Shown piece by piece: positions 37,046 through 45,521 of a stretch of DNA of 64,000 nucleotides. Numbering within the stretch: the first letter of the stretch is position 1; every line of letters starts with the position of its first letter. The notes beneath the pieces were generated by a model. That model was given only the letters and a program-made list of their open reading frames with translations. It was not told the DNA's origin and did no database searches. Where the stretch lies: NCBI GenBank assembly GCA_900489925.1, contig UEHQ01000026.1:62001-126000 (forward strand), written 5' to 3'. The stretch is from Hyphomicrobiales bacterium. GTDB taxonomy: Bacteria > Pseudomonadota > Alphaproteobacteria > Rhizobiales > Rhizobiaceae. A program made the translations under genes and the position numbers.

Positions 37046-37843
37046 TTGACCCTATCCAGCTTCGATCCGCTCTACTCGCTGTCCGGGCTCCTCGTGGGCG
37101 CCCTTGTCGGAATCACCGGTGTCGGCGGCGGTTCGCTAATGACGCCGATCCTCGTATTGCTCTTCGGCGTACACCCCGCAACTGCCGTGGGCACTGATCT
37201 GCTTTATGCAGCCGTAACCAAGAGCGCGGGCACCGCCGTTCACGGCATACACGGCCGCATCAATTGGCGCGTGGTCGGCTGTCTGGCCGCCGGCAGCGTG
37301 CCGGCCGCGCTGCTGATGCTCTGGCTCATGGCGGGCGTTGATCGCAAGAGCATAGAAGTCGCGCATACGATCACCACCGCTCTTGGCTGGCTCCTTGTCA
37401 TGACAGCATTCATGCTGGTGTTCCGGCGCCAGGTGCTGGACTTCGCCAAGCGCTCCATCGGCGACAGGCGCCCGATGCGCCCGGCAACGATCTCCATCCT
37501 CACCGTTTTGCTGGGGCTGGCGCTCGGCGTCCTTGTGACGCTCACTTCAGTCGGCGCAGGCGCCCTTGGCGTAACCGTCCTGCTGATCCTTTATCCGCGG
37601 CTGGACGTTCGCGAGATCGTCGGCTCCGATATCGTCCACGCCGTCCCGCTGACCTTGATCGGCGGCATGGGCTACTGGATGATCGGCGAGATCGACTGGG
37701 GCATGTTGCTGGCCCTGCTCCTTGGCTCAATCCCCGGCATTATCATCGGCAGCCTGGTCGCCCCGAAGCTCCACGAGCGCACGATCCGCATCGTGCTTGC
37801 TCTGACGCTCGCCGTCGTTGCCTGGAAACTGCTGACGAGCTGA
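37046..37843 (+). CDS. TauE/SafE-family membrane exporter
   Basis: A 265-residue protein with seven to eight membrane helices. The family marks are GALVGITGVGGGSLMTPIL in helix 1 and VTLTSVGAGALGVTVL in the second half, the pair of repeats of TauE/SafE anion carriers (sulfite or sulfoacetate in characterised cases). The start is a TTG with GAGG eight bases upstream; no better ATG exists. It is inserted between metG and holB on the opposite strand, 10 bases from the holB stop. Confidence 0.85.
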   Translation: MTLSSFDPLYSLSGLLVGALVGITGVGGGSLMTPILVLLFGVHPATAVGTDLLYAAVTKSAGTAVHGIHGRINWRVVGCLAAGSVPAALLMLWLMAGVDRKSIEVAHTITTALGWLLVMTAFMLVFRRQVLDFAKRSIGDRRPMRPATISILTVLLGLALGVLVTLTSVGAGALGVTVLLILYPRLDVREIVGSDIVHAVPLTLIGGMGYWMIGEIDWGMLLALLLGSIPGIIIGSLVAPKLHERTIRIVLALTLAVVAWKLLTS

Positions 37844-37853
37844 TCTCGCCTGA

Positions 37854-38879
37854 TCAAGGACCAGGCTGCTTGATATCGCCGAGGATGCTCAGGATCGTCT
37901 GCTTGCGATCCAGATTGTAGGCATCCGATACCGTCAGCCGCTCGATGATATCGGAATGGAGCCGCGACAGCCGCTCCGCGGCAGCCACCTGCCCCGCCAT
38001 TGCGGCCGCTCGTGCCTTGCCCATCAGATCATCGCCGACATGGCCGGAGAAAAACTCGAAGATGGTGTCGCTCTCCTTGCCCGAGAGCGCATCGGCGAGG
38101 CGATGCATCGCCTTTCGAGCGGATGGTCCCTGTGACGACAGCACCTCATTGTAGGCCGCGATGATCTCGCCGCCACCGTAATTGACGAGCTTCAACGCCT
38201 CGCCGACACTGCCGTTCGCGGCGGCAAGGAGGTCGCTATCGTCGACTCGGACGCCGAGATGCGCAAGCGCAGCGCCAAGCGCCTGATCTCCGAGTGGTGA
38301 CAGCTTCAACGGCAGGCAGCGGGACCGGATGGTGGGCAACAGCTTGCCCGGCGCGTGAGAAATCAACAGGAACAGCGCGCGCTTCGGCGGCTCCTCGAGG
38401 ATTTTCAGGATGGCGTTGGCCGCGCTGCGGTTCATATCGTCCGCGGGATCGATGATGACGATGCGCCAATTTCCGGTACCCGAGGTCTGGGAAAAGAACT
38501 TGCCAGCGCGGCGCACTTCATCGACCGTGATCGCCGACTTCTGCTTCCCGGTCTTTTCATCCACCGGTCGGGCAAGATGCAAGAGATTGTGCGAGGCGCC
38601 CGCGACGATCTGACGGGTCACCGGCGAGCCCGGATCGGGGTCGGCCATCAGCTCAGGCGCGCCGGCCGGATCCGGATGCGACAAGACGTGATTTGCGAAA
38701 CGAAACGCCAGCGTCGCCTTGCCGATCCCCGACGGCCCTTCGATCAATAGCGCATGATGGCTTTTGCCCGAGTGGTAGGATTGGGCGAGAAATGCAGCCG
38801 CATCTTCATGGCCGAAGAGCTTGGTGTTTTCCGCTGGCCAGATGGCGCCGTCGAGCAGACCGGGGCGTTCGTCACTCAT
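37854..38879 (-). CDS. holB: DNA polymerase III subunit delta'
   Basis: A 341-residue clamp-loader subunit. It has P-loop-like GPSGIGKATL (residues about 46-55), the Asp-Asp region IVIIDPADDMN, ILKILEEPP and IRSRCLPLKL, the SRC motif of clamp-loader proteins. The ATG at 38879 overlaps the tmk stop (ATGA), the usual tmk-holB coupling. A longer open frame upstream is antisense-like noise over tmk. Confidence 0.93.
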   Translation of the reverse strand: MSDERPGLLDGAIWPAENTKLFGHEDAAAFLAQSYHSGKSHHALLIEGPSGIGKATLAFRFANHVLSHPDPAGAPELMADPDPGSPVTRQIVAGASHNLLHLARPVDEKTGKQKSAITVDEVRRAGKFFSQTSGTGNWRIVIIDPADDMNRSAANAILKILEEPPKRALFLLISHAPGKLLPTIRSRCLPLKLSPLGDQALGAALAHLGVRVDDSDLLAAANGSVGEALKLVNYGGGEIIAAYNEVLSSQGPSARKAMHRLADALSGKESDTIFEFFSGHVGDDLMGKARAAAMAGQVAAAERLSRLHSDIIERLTVSDAYNLDRKQTILSILGDIKQPGP

Positions 38880-39556
38880 GGCGACGCTTCCGTTGTCTTC
38901 GGCACTATTCCTGATGCAAGGAGCTGGTCGACGATCGACAGGATATCGGCCGAGATGACGTCCTGGCTGCGCATCGCGTTGACTACGTGGCAGCGCTCGG
39001 GTTCGCGCGCGGCGATATCGAGGAAAGCCTCGCGGCGCTTCTCGTGTGTCTCCAGCTCTTCCTTCTCGAACCGGTCGGGTGCCACATCTCCGGCTGCGCC
39101 GCGCTTCTGGGCGCGCTCCAGACCGGCACGTGCCGGCAGATCGAGGATCACCGTGCAATCGGGAACGACGCCGTTTACAGCCACCCGCTGCAGCGTCTCG
39201 ACGAACTCCGGCTCGAGATTGCCGGTCACGCCCTGATAGACCCGGGACGAATCCATGAACCGATCGCAGAGAACGACCTCGCCGCGCAGCAGCGCCGGCC
39301 GTATCAGTTCCTCGACGTGATCGTTACGCGCTGCCGCAAACAGGATTGCCTCCATTCGCGTGCCATAGGCCTCCGCGGCGCCTGACAGGAGCACGTGGCG
39401 CACGGCCTCCGCTCCGCGGGAGCCACCGGGTTCGCGAGTCAGCAGAACGGTATGTCCAGCCGCCCGAAGCGCTTCCGCCAGCAGGCGGATTTGCGTCGAT
39501 TTACCAGCGCCCTCGCCGCCTTCAAATGTAACAAACAATCCAGTATGGAATGACAA
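38876..39556 (-). CDS. tmk: Thymidylate kinase
   Basis: A 226-residue kinase making dTDP from dTMP. Walker A is FEGGEGAGKST near the N-terminus; LTREPGG and the lid-type ALLRGEVVLCDRFMDSSRVYQG follow. The start is taken as TTG 39556 (reading SFHTGLFVTF), which has AGGA eight bases upstream and gives the standard length; a GTG at 39661 would add 35 residues unlike other Tmk proteins. Coupled to holB by a four-base overlap. Confidence 0.92.
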   Translation of the reverse strand: MSFHTGLFVTFEGGEGAGKSTQIRLLAEALRAAGHTVLLTREPGGSRGAEAVRHVLLSGAAEAYGTRMEAILFAAARNDHVEELIRPALLRGEVVLCDRFMDSSRVYQGVTGNLEPEFVETLQRVAVNGVVPDCTVILDLPARAGLERAQKRGAAGDVAPDRFEKEELETHEKRREAFLDIAAREPERCHVVNAMRSQDVISADILSIVDQLLASGIVPKTTEASP

Positions 39557-39682
39557 TAATACGTTCCTGCATTTCGGCGCCGGTGCCGCCACTGCCGTAC
39601 ATCTAGCGGAAGATGCCGACGAGCGGAACTGCTTGCGGGTCAACTCCGTGTGTTGCCCCACAATGAACAGAGAATATGGCGA

Positions 39683-40879
39683 TCACGTGGGCTCAGGCTT
39701 GTTCCAGAGCCAGGAGAAGAGCAGCGATTCACCGACTTCAAGCAGCGCATCGACGGCCCTGCTGCTGAGCGATCCGACCTCAACCGCGTTCTTCGTGTAG
39801 AGAGGAACCTCCCGCAGAAGTCGGCTGCCGGCAAAGATGCGAAGCGAGCCCACGGACTGGTCGGCGGCCACCGGCGCCATCAGGGGCCAGCGATAGACGA
39901 TCCGCGCGGCCAGGCGATCGGGATTGTTGACCGGGATATAGACGCTGACCGGGGCCTTCGCGACAAGATCGACGTTGCGCTCGGCGCCACCATAGACACT
40001 GGCCGCACCGATGACTTCCGTTTCGGCGAACAGCTGCCGGCTCTCGAACGAACCCAGCCCCCACTCGATGATGCGCTTGGCCTCTTCGGTTCGCTCCTTG
40101 TCGGATGCAATACCGCCGAGTGCCACGAACAGCCGGCGGTCGTTGCGCACGGCGGACGCGACGATGGAATATCCCTCTCCCTCGGCAAACCCGGTCGCAA
40201 GCCCGTCCACGCCCAGACCGAAGCCGAGCAGCGGATTGCGGTTCCGCTGGAAGATCTTGTTCCACTGGAAATCGGGCTGCGCGAAATAGGGATAGAAGTT
40301 CGGATAGGCCTGTTGGAGTTGAACGGCAAGCGTGACCATGTCGAACGCCGTCGTCTTGCTCTTCCCGTCAGGAAGGCCGGTCGAGTTACCAAAGAGCGAG
40401 TGCTGCATGCCGAGTGTCTTGGCCCTGCGGGTCATCGCTTCAGCAAAGGCCGGCTCGCCGCCGCTCATGCCTTCAGCAAGAATGATGCAGCTGTCATTGG
40501 CGCCTTGAATGGCGATGCCCTTTGCCAGATCCTCAACGCGCACATTTGATTTCAGCGCCGCAAACATCGTCGCGGTGCGCGACGGTGCTCCACCGGTGCG
40601 CCAGGCATACTCGGAAACAGGATATTGCGTGTCGAGGGTGATCTGGTTTTTCGTCAGGGCATCGAAGACGAGTTCGACCGTCATCAGCTTGGCAAGCGAC
40701 GCCGGCGAAAAGGTCTGGTGTTCGTTCTTGGCGAGAAGGACCGTGCCGGTCGATGCCTCGATCATGTAGGCCTGCGCTGCCTTTGTGCCGAAGGCCGGCG
40801 CCGGCTCATTGGCAGCCGGCGCGGCATTCGCGGCAACCGGCAACAAGAACGCACAAAGACGAAGCATACGCTTCAGCAT
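39683..40879 (-). CDS. D-alanyl-D-alanine carboxypeptidase homologue with altered active-site motifs
   Basis: A 398-residue penicillin-binding-protein homologue with a signal peptide (cleavage near VAANA). It has Ser61-LAK, the SxxK nucleophile motif, but the second motif SxN reads G126-A-N and the third, KTG, reads A228-T-G in VDGLATGFAEG. PBP5-type enzymes need both. Peptidoglycan carboxypeptidase activity is therefore doubtful; a binding or regulatory role is possible, or the residues are supplied differently in this clade. The C-terminal PBP5-like beta domain and a terminal helix are present. ATG 40879 has GGTGGGG upstream. RlpA is encoded just upstream. Confidence 0.85.
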   Translation of the reverse strand: MLKRMLRLCAFLLPVAANAAPAANEPAPAFGTKAAQAYMIEASTGTVLLAKNEHQTFSPASLAKLMTVELVFDALTKNQITLDTQYPVSEYAWRTGGAPSRTATMFAALKSNVRVEDLAKGIAIQGANDSCIILAEGMSGGEPAFAEAMTRRAKTLGMQHSLFGNSTGLPDGKSKTTAFDMVTLAVQLQQAYPNFYPYFAQPDFQWNKIFQRNRNPLLGFGLGVDGLATGFAEGEGYSIVASAVRNDRRLFVALGGIASDKERTEEAKRIIEWGLGSFESRQLFAETEVIGAASVYGGAERNVDLVAKAPVSVYIPVNNPDRLAARIVYRWPLMAPVAADQSVGSLRIFAGSRLLREVPLYTKNAVEVGSLSSRAVDALLEVGESLLFSWLWNKPEPT

Positions 40880-40960
40880 CAACAACCCCACCAATCAGGC
40901 AACCTTGCCCATGGGAGACGACATAAACGGCGTTCAACCGCCGCACTATTGGCGCCAGCG

Positions 40961-42016
40961 TTACCGCTTCTGGCGCTTGAACGAAGCGAGGATCGAATCC
41001 TGCGTGAGCCCGTCGTTACGCACCATGACGGCATCGAAAGCCAGTGGAACCGTGACGGTCTTGATCTCTTCCTGATAGCCCATCGCCATGCCGCCACCAT
41101 AGGGCCGCTCATAAGGAACGGGGCCGATATCGGGGAGAACAACCATCTGCTCGTACGACTGCGACGCACCGGTCGAGAAAGGCGACGCCATCGGCGTCGG
41201 TACTGCATTGTACTTCGCGCTCGGCGTCGAACCGGCATATGAGGTGGCCGACATCGGCACAGGAACGGACGCCGGCGCGGGCGCGTAGCCGCCAAATGTC
41301 TGGATCTCGTCGGCAGTTATGCGCTTGCTGTTGGAGGCAACCATGACGCCGCTTGCGATCTGCCCTTCACCGGGATTGATGCCCGGGATACGGCTACCCT
41401 TGGGCACATAGGAGGCCATCAGATATGGCATGTCGTGGCCGTCCATGCGGGCGCGACCGACATACTGTACGCGCACATTGCCCGTGCCGCTGTGCTGCAG
41501 ATCGAGCATATCGGCCGTCTTGTTCGACAGGTCGATGATACGGCCCTCATGATAAGGCCCACGATCGTTGACACGCACGATAACGGACGAGCCGTTCTCG
41601 ACGTTCGTTACACGGGCATAGCTTGGAAGCGGGAATGTTGGATGAGCGGCAGACAGGTGCATCTGGTCATAGACTTCGCCATTGGCGGTCAACCGGCCAT
41701 GAAACGCCGAGCCATACCAGGAAGCGATACCGACCTTATTGTAGGAGAAATCCTCTTTGGGGTAATACATTTTACCCTTGACCGTGTAGGGGTTGCCGAC
41801 CATGTAGCGGCCGCCACCCTTGGGGATATTGTCGCCTGTCGCGACCCGCGGGCTCGCCTTGACGCCATATTCCTTCTCGGAGAAATACTCTTTGCCGTGC
41901 TTAGGCTTGGTCGGCGTAGGCGCCGTACCACATGCCGTAACCGTTGCACAGATCAGCGACAGCCCTACCCATCGCATTCCGGTCGCAAATGACATCGCCC
42001 CGCCGTCTCGCCTCAT
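40961..42016 (-). CDS. rlpA: RlpA-like septal-ring lytic transglycosylase lipoprotein
   Basis: A 351-residue lipoprotein: lipobox Val-Thr-Ala-Cys29, then a double-psi beta-barrel (about residues 90-190) with GIASWYGSAFHGRLTANGE and VIVRVNDRGPYHEGRIIDLS, where the catalytic His and Asp lie. Such proteins cut denuded glycans at the septum. Instead of a C-terminal SPOR domain it has a Pro/Ala/Ser-rich tail. Three in-frame ATGs (42016, 41995, 41980) could serve; 42016 gives the most basic signal peptide. It lies 81 bases upstream of the carboxypeptidase homologue. Confidence 0.87.
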   Translation of the reverse strand: MRRDGGAMSFATGMRWVGLSLICATVTACGTAPTPTKPKHGKEYFSEKEYGVKASPRVATGDNIPKGGGRYMVGNPYTVKGKMYYPKEDFSYNKVGIASWYGSAFHGRLTANGEVYDQMHLSAAHPTFPLPSYARVTNVENGSSVIVRVNDRGPYHEGRIIDLSNKTADMLDLQHSGTGNVRVQYVGRARMDGHDMPYLMASYVPKGSRIPGINPGEGQIASGVMVASNSKRITADEIQTFGGYAPAPASVPVPMSATSYAGSTPSAKYNAVPTPMASPFSTGASQSYEQMVVLPDIGPVPYERPYGGGMAMGYQEEIKTVTVPLAFDAVMVRNDGLTQDSILASFKRQKR

Positions 42017-42338
42017 ATGTCCCACGCCGCTCAAGACCGTTATGGTTAAGAAATCCGCCCTTGCGGGCAAGACACCCCTAGTTCCATCAACCTAACGAGA
42101 CTTTAATCATGATGCGTTCGTGGCAAATTTGCGAAGACTTTCGCCGAGATAGAGACAATTCTAATTAACATGGTTAATAAAGCGCTAATTTAACGATCTG
42201 TAACGGCACGTCCCGACATGATACGCGAGCACGCATTGTCTCTCGGGGAGCAGCAACTCCCCTGAGAGCAGCGACCAAAAGCTACGGATATGTCAGCCGA
42301 TCTCTTAGCCGCGTGAGACGCCGGTGATGTTTTCCGCT
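42017..42338. other. 322-bp non-coding stretch with a stem-loop
   Basis: Holds the leftward rlpA promoter region and the 3' flank of the next gene. CTCTCGGGGAG (42240-42250) pairs with CTCCCCTGAGAG (42257-42268) with one bulged T, a 10-11 bp stem about 70 bases after the stop of the gene at 42339; no T run follows. Frames here are not protein-like. Confidence 0.5.
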
Positions 42339-42701
42339 TTACGGCTTCAAATAATGCGCTTGGCCGGATTCCCGCAACTGATCGAGCGTCTTGCCCAGGC
42401 AATTTCCACCGTCTGATCCACCAACCGCTTTCGCATGACCGTCAAGGGAAATCGTACCGGCAAGGCGTTCCGACGCGACATAGGTCGCCAGTCCTTCAGG
42501 CGTAATTCTTGACAGATAGTAAGCGTGGAACATGCCTTTGTATTCACAGCCAATCACAAAGGGAAACTTATCGAACTGATTGTCGGCAGCGTCTGACGCC
42601 GCGACCGACGTTAGATGCAGGGAGGCGCAGGCAACGATCAAAAGTCCGGTGCGCATGACCGGAGCAGCATGCAGCATTTTCCAAATCGACGGGTATGCCA
42701 T
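42339..42701 (-). CDS. Small exported protein of unknown function
   Basis: A 120-residue protein with an N-terminal hydrophobic stretch (MRTGLLIVACASLHLTSVAAS, as two halves around residue 25) that looks like a signal peptide cleaved near SVAAS. The mature part has two cysteines (VIGCEYKG and GGNCLGK) that may form a disulfide. No family is recognised. ATG 42701 has GAGGGAG nine bases upstream, supporting a real gene. Confidence 0.6.
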   Translation of the reverse strand: MAYPSIWKMLHAAPVMRTGLLIVACASLHLTSVAASDAADNQFDKFPFVIGCEYKGMFHAYYLSRITPEGLATYVASERLAGTISLDGHAKAVGGSDGGNCLGKTLDQLRESGQAHYLKP

Positions 42702-42897
42702 TATCCAAGACTCCCTCAACTTTTCGATGAATTAAATGCCTATCCAATGCACCTGCTGGGTGGGCCGTGTGGATGTGAGGCAACGCTCCATATCGGCCAA
42801 AAACATCACCGGAACCACGCGTGAACCACCGCTTTAACAACAATAACGGAAACCTCTACGCGAACAAGTCATCGACCGTCGACCAAAATCGGCATCG

Positions 42898-43338
42898 CTA
42901 CCGACCGTCCGGGGCGGTGGGACCCTCTGGAAACCACAACAGGCCTGAGAGCTTGAAGAGGAAGGCGGTCGTCCAGCCGAACAGAAGTATGCCGTTGACG
43001 CCTTCCAGAGCGCTCGCAATCCTCCAATGGCCTGACAGCGTTACATCGCCGTAGCCGATGGTGGCGAAGGTAACAGCTGAGAAATAGATTGCCTCCTCGA
43101 TGCTATCCAATGCGCCGATCAACCAATAGGCCAGCGCCCAGAGCATGATTTCGATGAAGTGAGCGATGACAAAGCCGACAACGAACACATATGTGAAACC
43201 AAGCCGGGCACCACTGGAAAGGCTCGCAGCCCTGCTGAGCGGCCCGAGGCTAAAGCCGTAGAGAACTATCACTGCAAGGCCATGAACGATGATCGTGCCG
43301 AGCAAAAGGCTGGCAGCTATCAGAACGACAAGGATCAT
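42898..43338 (-). CDS. Two-pore-segment potassium channel family protein
   Basis: A 146-residue ion-channel protein with three hydrophobic segments (about 1-27, 47-75 and 105-130) and a pore loop with TFATIGYGDVT (selectivity filter TIGYGD at 93-98). It has no RCK regulatory domain. The ATG at 43338 has GGAGG eight bases upstream; a GTG at 43347 lies too close to the same purines. It would admit or release K+ at the inner membrane. It is divergent from the putative regulator at 43450, with a TTATTGCAATAA palindrome between. Confidence 0.85.
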   Translation of the reverse strand: MILVVLIAASLLLGTIIVHGLAVIVLYGFSLGPLSRAASLSSGARLGFTYVFVVGFVIAHFIEIMLWALAYWLIGALDSIEEAIYFSAVTFATIGYGDVTLSGHWRIASALEGVNGILLFGWTTAFLFKLSGLLWFPEGPTAPDGR

Positions 43339-43382
43339 CGCGATCACCTCCCCGAACTCATATCAGTTGCGGCCTATGGTTG

Positions 43383-43394
43383 TTATTGCAATAA
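43383..43394. promoter_or_regulatory. 12-bp perfect palindrome between divergent genes
   Basis: TTATTGCAATAA is its own reverse complement and lies in an AT-rich 111-bp gap between the K+-channel gene and the gene at 43450. It has the form of a dimeric repressor or activator site serving both genes. The protein that binds it is unknown. Confidence 0.5.
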
Positions 43395-43449
43395 AACCGA
43401 TATATAACAATAGCAAATTAGGAATGCTTAATTCTATGCCGAGGGAGCC

Positions 43450-45258
43450 ATGGAACTTGCAGACCTGCGGTGTACCGACCATCCGACTGAGGCGGAAATT
43501 CGCCAACAGCTGGATCGGATATTTGCGAGCGCCGAGTTTCACTCTCCGCAGCGAGGCCGCGCGTTTTTGCAGTTCATCGTGGACGAGACGCTTGCTGGGC
43601 GCTCGGAGTTCCTGAAGGCGTTCACCATTGCCAATATCGTCTTCGGTCGAAACGTGTCATTCGATGCGCAAAACGACCCTGTGGTGCGCATCGAAGCGGG
43701 GCGAATGCGCCGGGCATTGGAACGTTATTATCTGATCGTCGGTCGCGACGATCGCGTGGTCGTGACGATACCGAAAGGCGGCTATGTGCCGTCGTTCACC
43801 TATGCGGAAAGCGGTAAGGTGACAGGTGCCATCACGCCATTTGCTGCGTCCCCTGCAACGGAACGGGACCCAGCTGTTGACCCGTCTTCGCCAGCCCCGT
43901 TTACTGGCAGTCCCAACCGTCCCTGGATCAGATACGCATTGCCGGTGGGAGCGGTGTTGGTCGCCATTGCGGCGCTCGTCCACGCCCCGCTCGCGTCAGT
44001 CTTCGCGGCGATCACAGGTCCGCCCGATAGGCCGACAGTCGCGGACTCGACCTTTCCGAAAATCCTCGTTGAACAATTCCAGAGTAACGCCGGAGCCGCG
44101 GGTACGGGCGATATCGCGCAGGGGCTGAGGGACGAAGTCATCGGGCAACTCGCGAAGTTCAAGGACATCGTTGTCATTGCGAATCCGGCAACGGCTGACG
44201 AAAGCGCGACCGAGGAGCCCCGTTATGCGCTCCAAGGCAGCGTCCGACTTGAGGATAGTCAGATTCGCTCACTGGTCCGTCTCATCCGCACCGCGGACGG
44301 GGCCGTCGTCTGGGCAAATAGCTACGACGGTGACATGCGATCGCAAGGACTCTTTCAAATTCAAGAGGATATCGCGCAGCGCGTGGCCGGCACCGTGGCG
44401 CAACCCTATGGCACCATCTTTCAAACAGACGCTGATGGCCTTGCCAAGGAGGGAGCCAGCGGCGGCTTCGACGGCTACGCGTGTACGCTGGCATACTACA
44501 GCTATCGCATGAGCATGAACGGCGCGAGCCACGACGCGGCGAAGGACTGCCTGCAGCGTGCGACACAGCACAATCCCAACGATGCAACCCACTGGGCGCT
44601 GCTTTCATTGACAAATCTCGATGAGTTCAGGTTTGCCTCGAAGCTGCACCGTCCGTCTTCCCCCGCCCCGCTGCAACGGGCCGTCCAGGCAGCGCAAAAG
44701 GCGATCAGCGTCGACCCGCAGAACCCGCGCGCGTTGCAAGCATTGATGCTGGTAAGCTTCTTCCAGAATGACATCGATACCGCCTTGCGCGCAGGCGCTG
44801 CCGCTTACGCTGCGAACCCGAATGACGCAGAGGTCGCTGGCGAATACGGTTTGCGGCTGTCGATGTCTGGAAAGTGGCAATCCGGCTGTGAACTGGTGTC
44901 GAGCGCGGTAAACAAGAGCGCCGGTCCGAAGGGTTATTACGAAGTCGGCATGGCGCTTTGCGCCTTCATGCGTGGCGACCTTCAAGCCGCCGAACTGTGG
45001 TCGCGCATGTCCGACCTGGAATACAATCCGATGCACCGCCTCGTGCTGCTGTCGATCCTTGGTGCTGCTGGCAAACGCGAGGAAGGCAAGCAGCAGCAGG
45101 ACTGGCTTCAGTCGAATGCGCCGGCGCTCATGAAAAACATCCGCAAAGAGGTCTCGATACGGCTTCAACGTGCGGAAGATCAGGAGCGCTTCTTCGCCGG
45201 CCTGCGAGCAGCCGGTACGCCTGTTGCATCATCCGATACACCTGTTTCAACGCAGTAG
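43450..45258 (+). CDS. Membrane protein with winged-helix-like N-terminus and TPR-like C-terminus (possible one-component regulator)
   Basis: A 602-residue protein in three parts. Residues about 15-116 resemble the N-terminal domain of 'adenylate cyclase'-annotated TPR regulators, ending VVVTIPKGGYVPSF, which recalls the C-terminal hairpin of OmpR/CadC-type winged helices. One membrane helix follows at about 160-187. The periplasmic part (about 195-600) has a TolB-like N-terminal region (VEQFQSNAGAAG, IRTADGAVVWANSYDGD) and helical repeats with YAANPNDAEVAGEYG-like TPR signatures. The plan is that of CadC/ToxR-like membrane regulators. No cyclase catalytic domain is seen. Its location beside a porin and a decarboxylase island makes a regulatory role attractive but unproven. 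Confidence 0.7.
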   Translation: MELADLRCTDHPTEAEIRQQLDRIFASAEFHSPQRGRAFLQFIVDETLAGRSEFLKAFTIANIVFGRNVSFDAQNDPVVRIEAGRMRRALERYYLIVGRDDRVVVTIPKGGYVPSFTYAESGKVTGAITPFAASPATERDPAVDPSSPAPFTGSPNRPWIRYALPVGAVLVAIAALVHAPLASVFAAITGPPDRPTVADSTFPKILVEQFQSNAGAAGTGDIAQGLRDEVIGQLAKFKDIVVIANPATADESATEEPRYALQGSVRLEDSQIRSLVRLIRTADGAVVWANSYDGDMRSQGLFQIQEDIAQRVAGTVAQPYGTIFQTDADGLAKEGASGGFDGYACTLAYYSYRMSMNGASHDAAKDCLQRATQHNPNDATHWALLSLTNLDEFRFASKLHRPSSPAPLQRAVQAAQKAISVDPQNPRALQALMLVSFFQNDIDTALRAGAAAYAANPNDAEVAGEYGLRLSMSGKWQSGCELVSSAVNKSAGPKGYYEVGMALCAFMRGDLQAAELWSRMSDLEYNPMHRLVLLSILGAAGKREEGKQQQDWLQSNAPALMKNIRKEVSIRLQRAEDQERFFAGLRAAGTPVASSDTPVSTQ

Positions 45259-45330
45259 CGGAACCCTATCGCCTATTTGGTCTAGGCTGATCCGTGCGGC
45301 TAAAGCGCAACCACTAGATGCGAGGTATTT

Positions 45331-45369
45331 TACCGTATCATACCGGAAATGGACTGTATCTTACTGCCC
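45331..45369 (+). promoter_or_regulatory. Shared 39-bp promoter-like element, copy 1
   Basis: TACCGTA, three bases, TACCGG (direct repeat of TACCG with 10-bp period, 45331 and 45341), eight bases, then TGTATCTTACT at 45355-45365, which resembles a -10 box (TATCTT) and start region. The same arrangement with identical spacing occurs at 56875. It lies 153 bases upstream of the porin start in the coding direction. Helically phased repeats overlapping the -35 position suggest a dimeric activator of winged-helix type. Confidence 0.62.
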
Positions 45370-45521
45370 TGTTCGCCCGCACGGGCCTATATGGAAGGCG
45401 TAGGTCCAGTAGTTGCGGCGTGATTGCGATGGCGAGGTCGAATTCGTGGTTTGGCATTTGGGGTGCCAGGGTGTGCGACGTGGACGCTCATCCCATTACT
45501 GACGAAACGCTTGGGGGACAC

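Noticed and set aside
42190-42402. 70-codon frame overlapping the 3' end of the small exported-protein gene
   Set aside because: Same-strand overlap in another frame, Arg/Ser-rich, no ribosome site; the exported-protein frame is better supported.
45318-45521. Longer N-terminus of the porin from upstream in-frame starts
   Set aside because: Would put 68 residues before the signal peptide and start just upstream of the promoter-like element and read through it.
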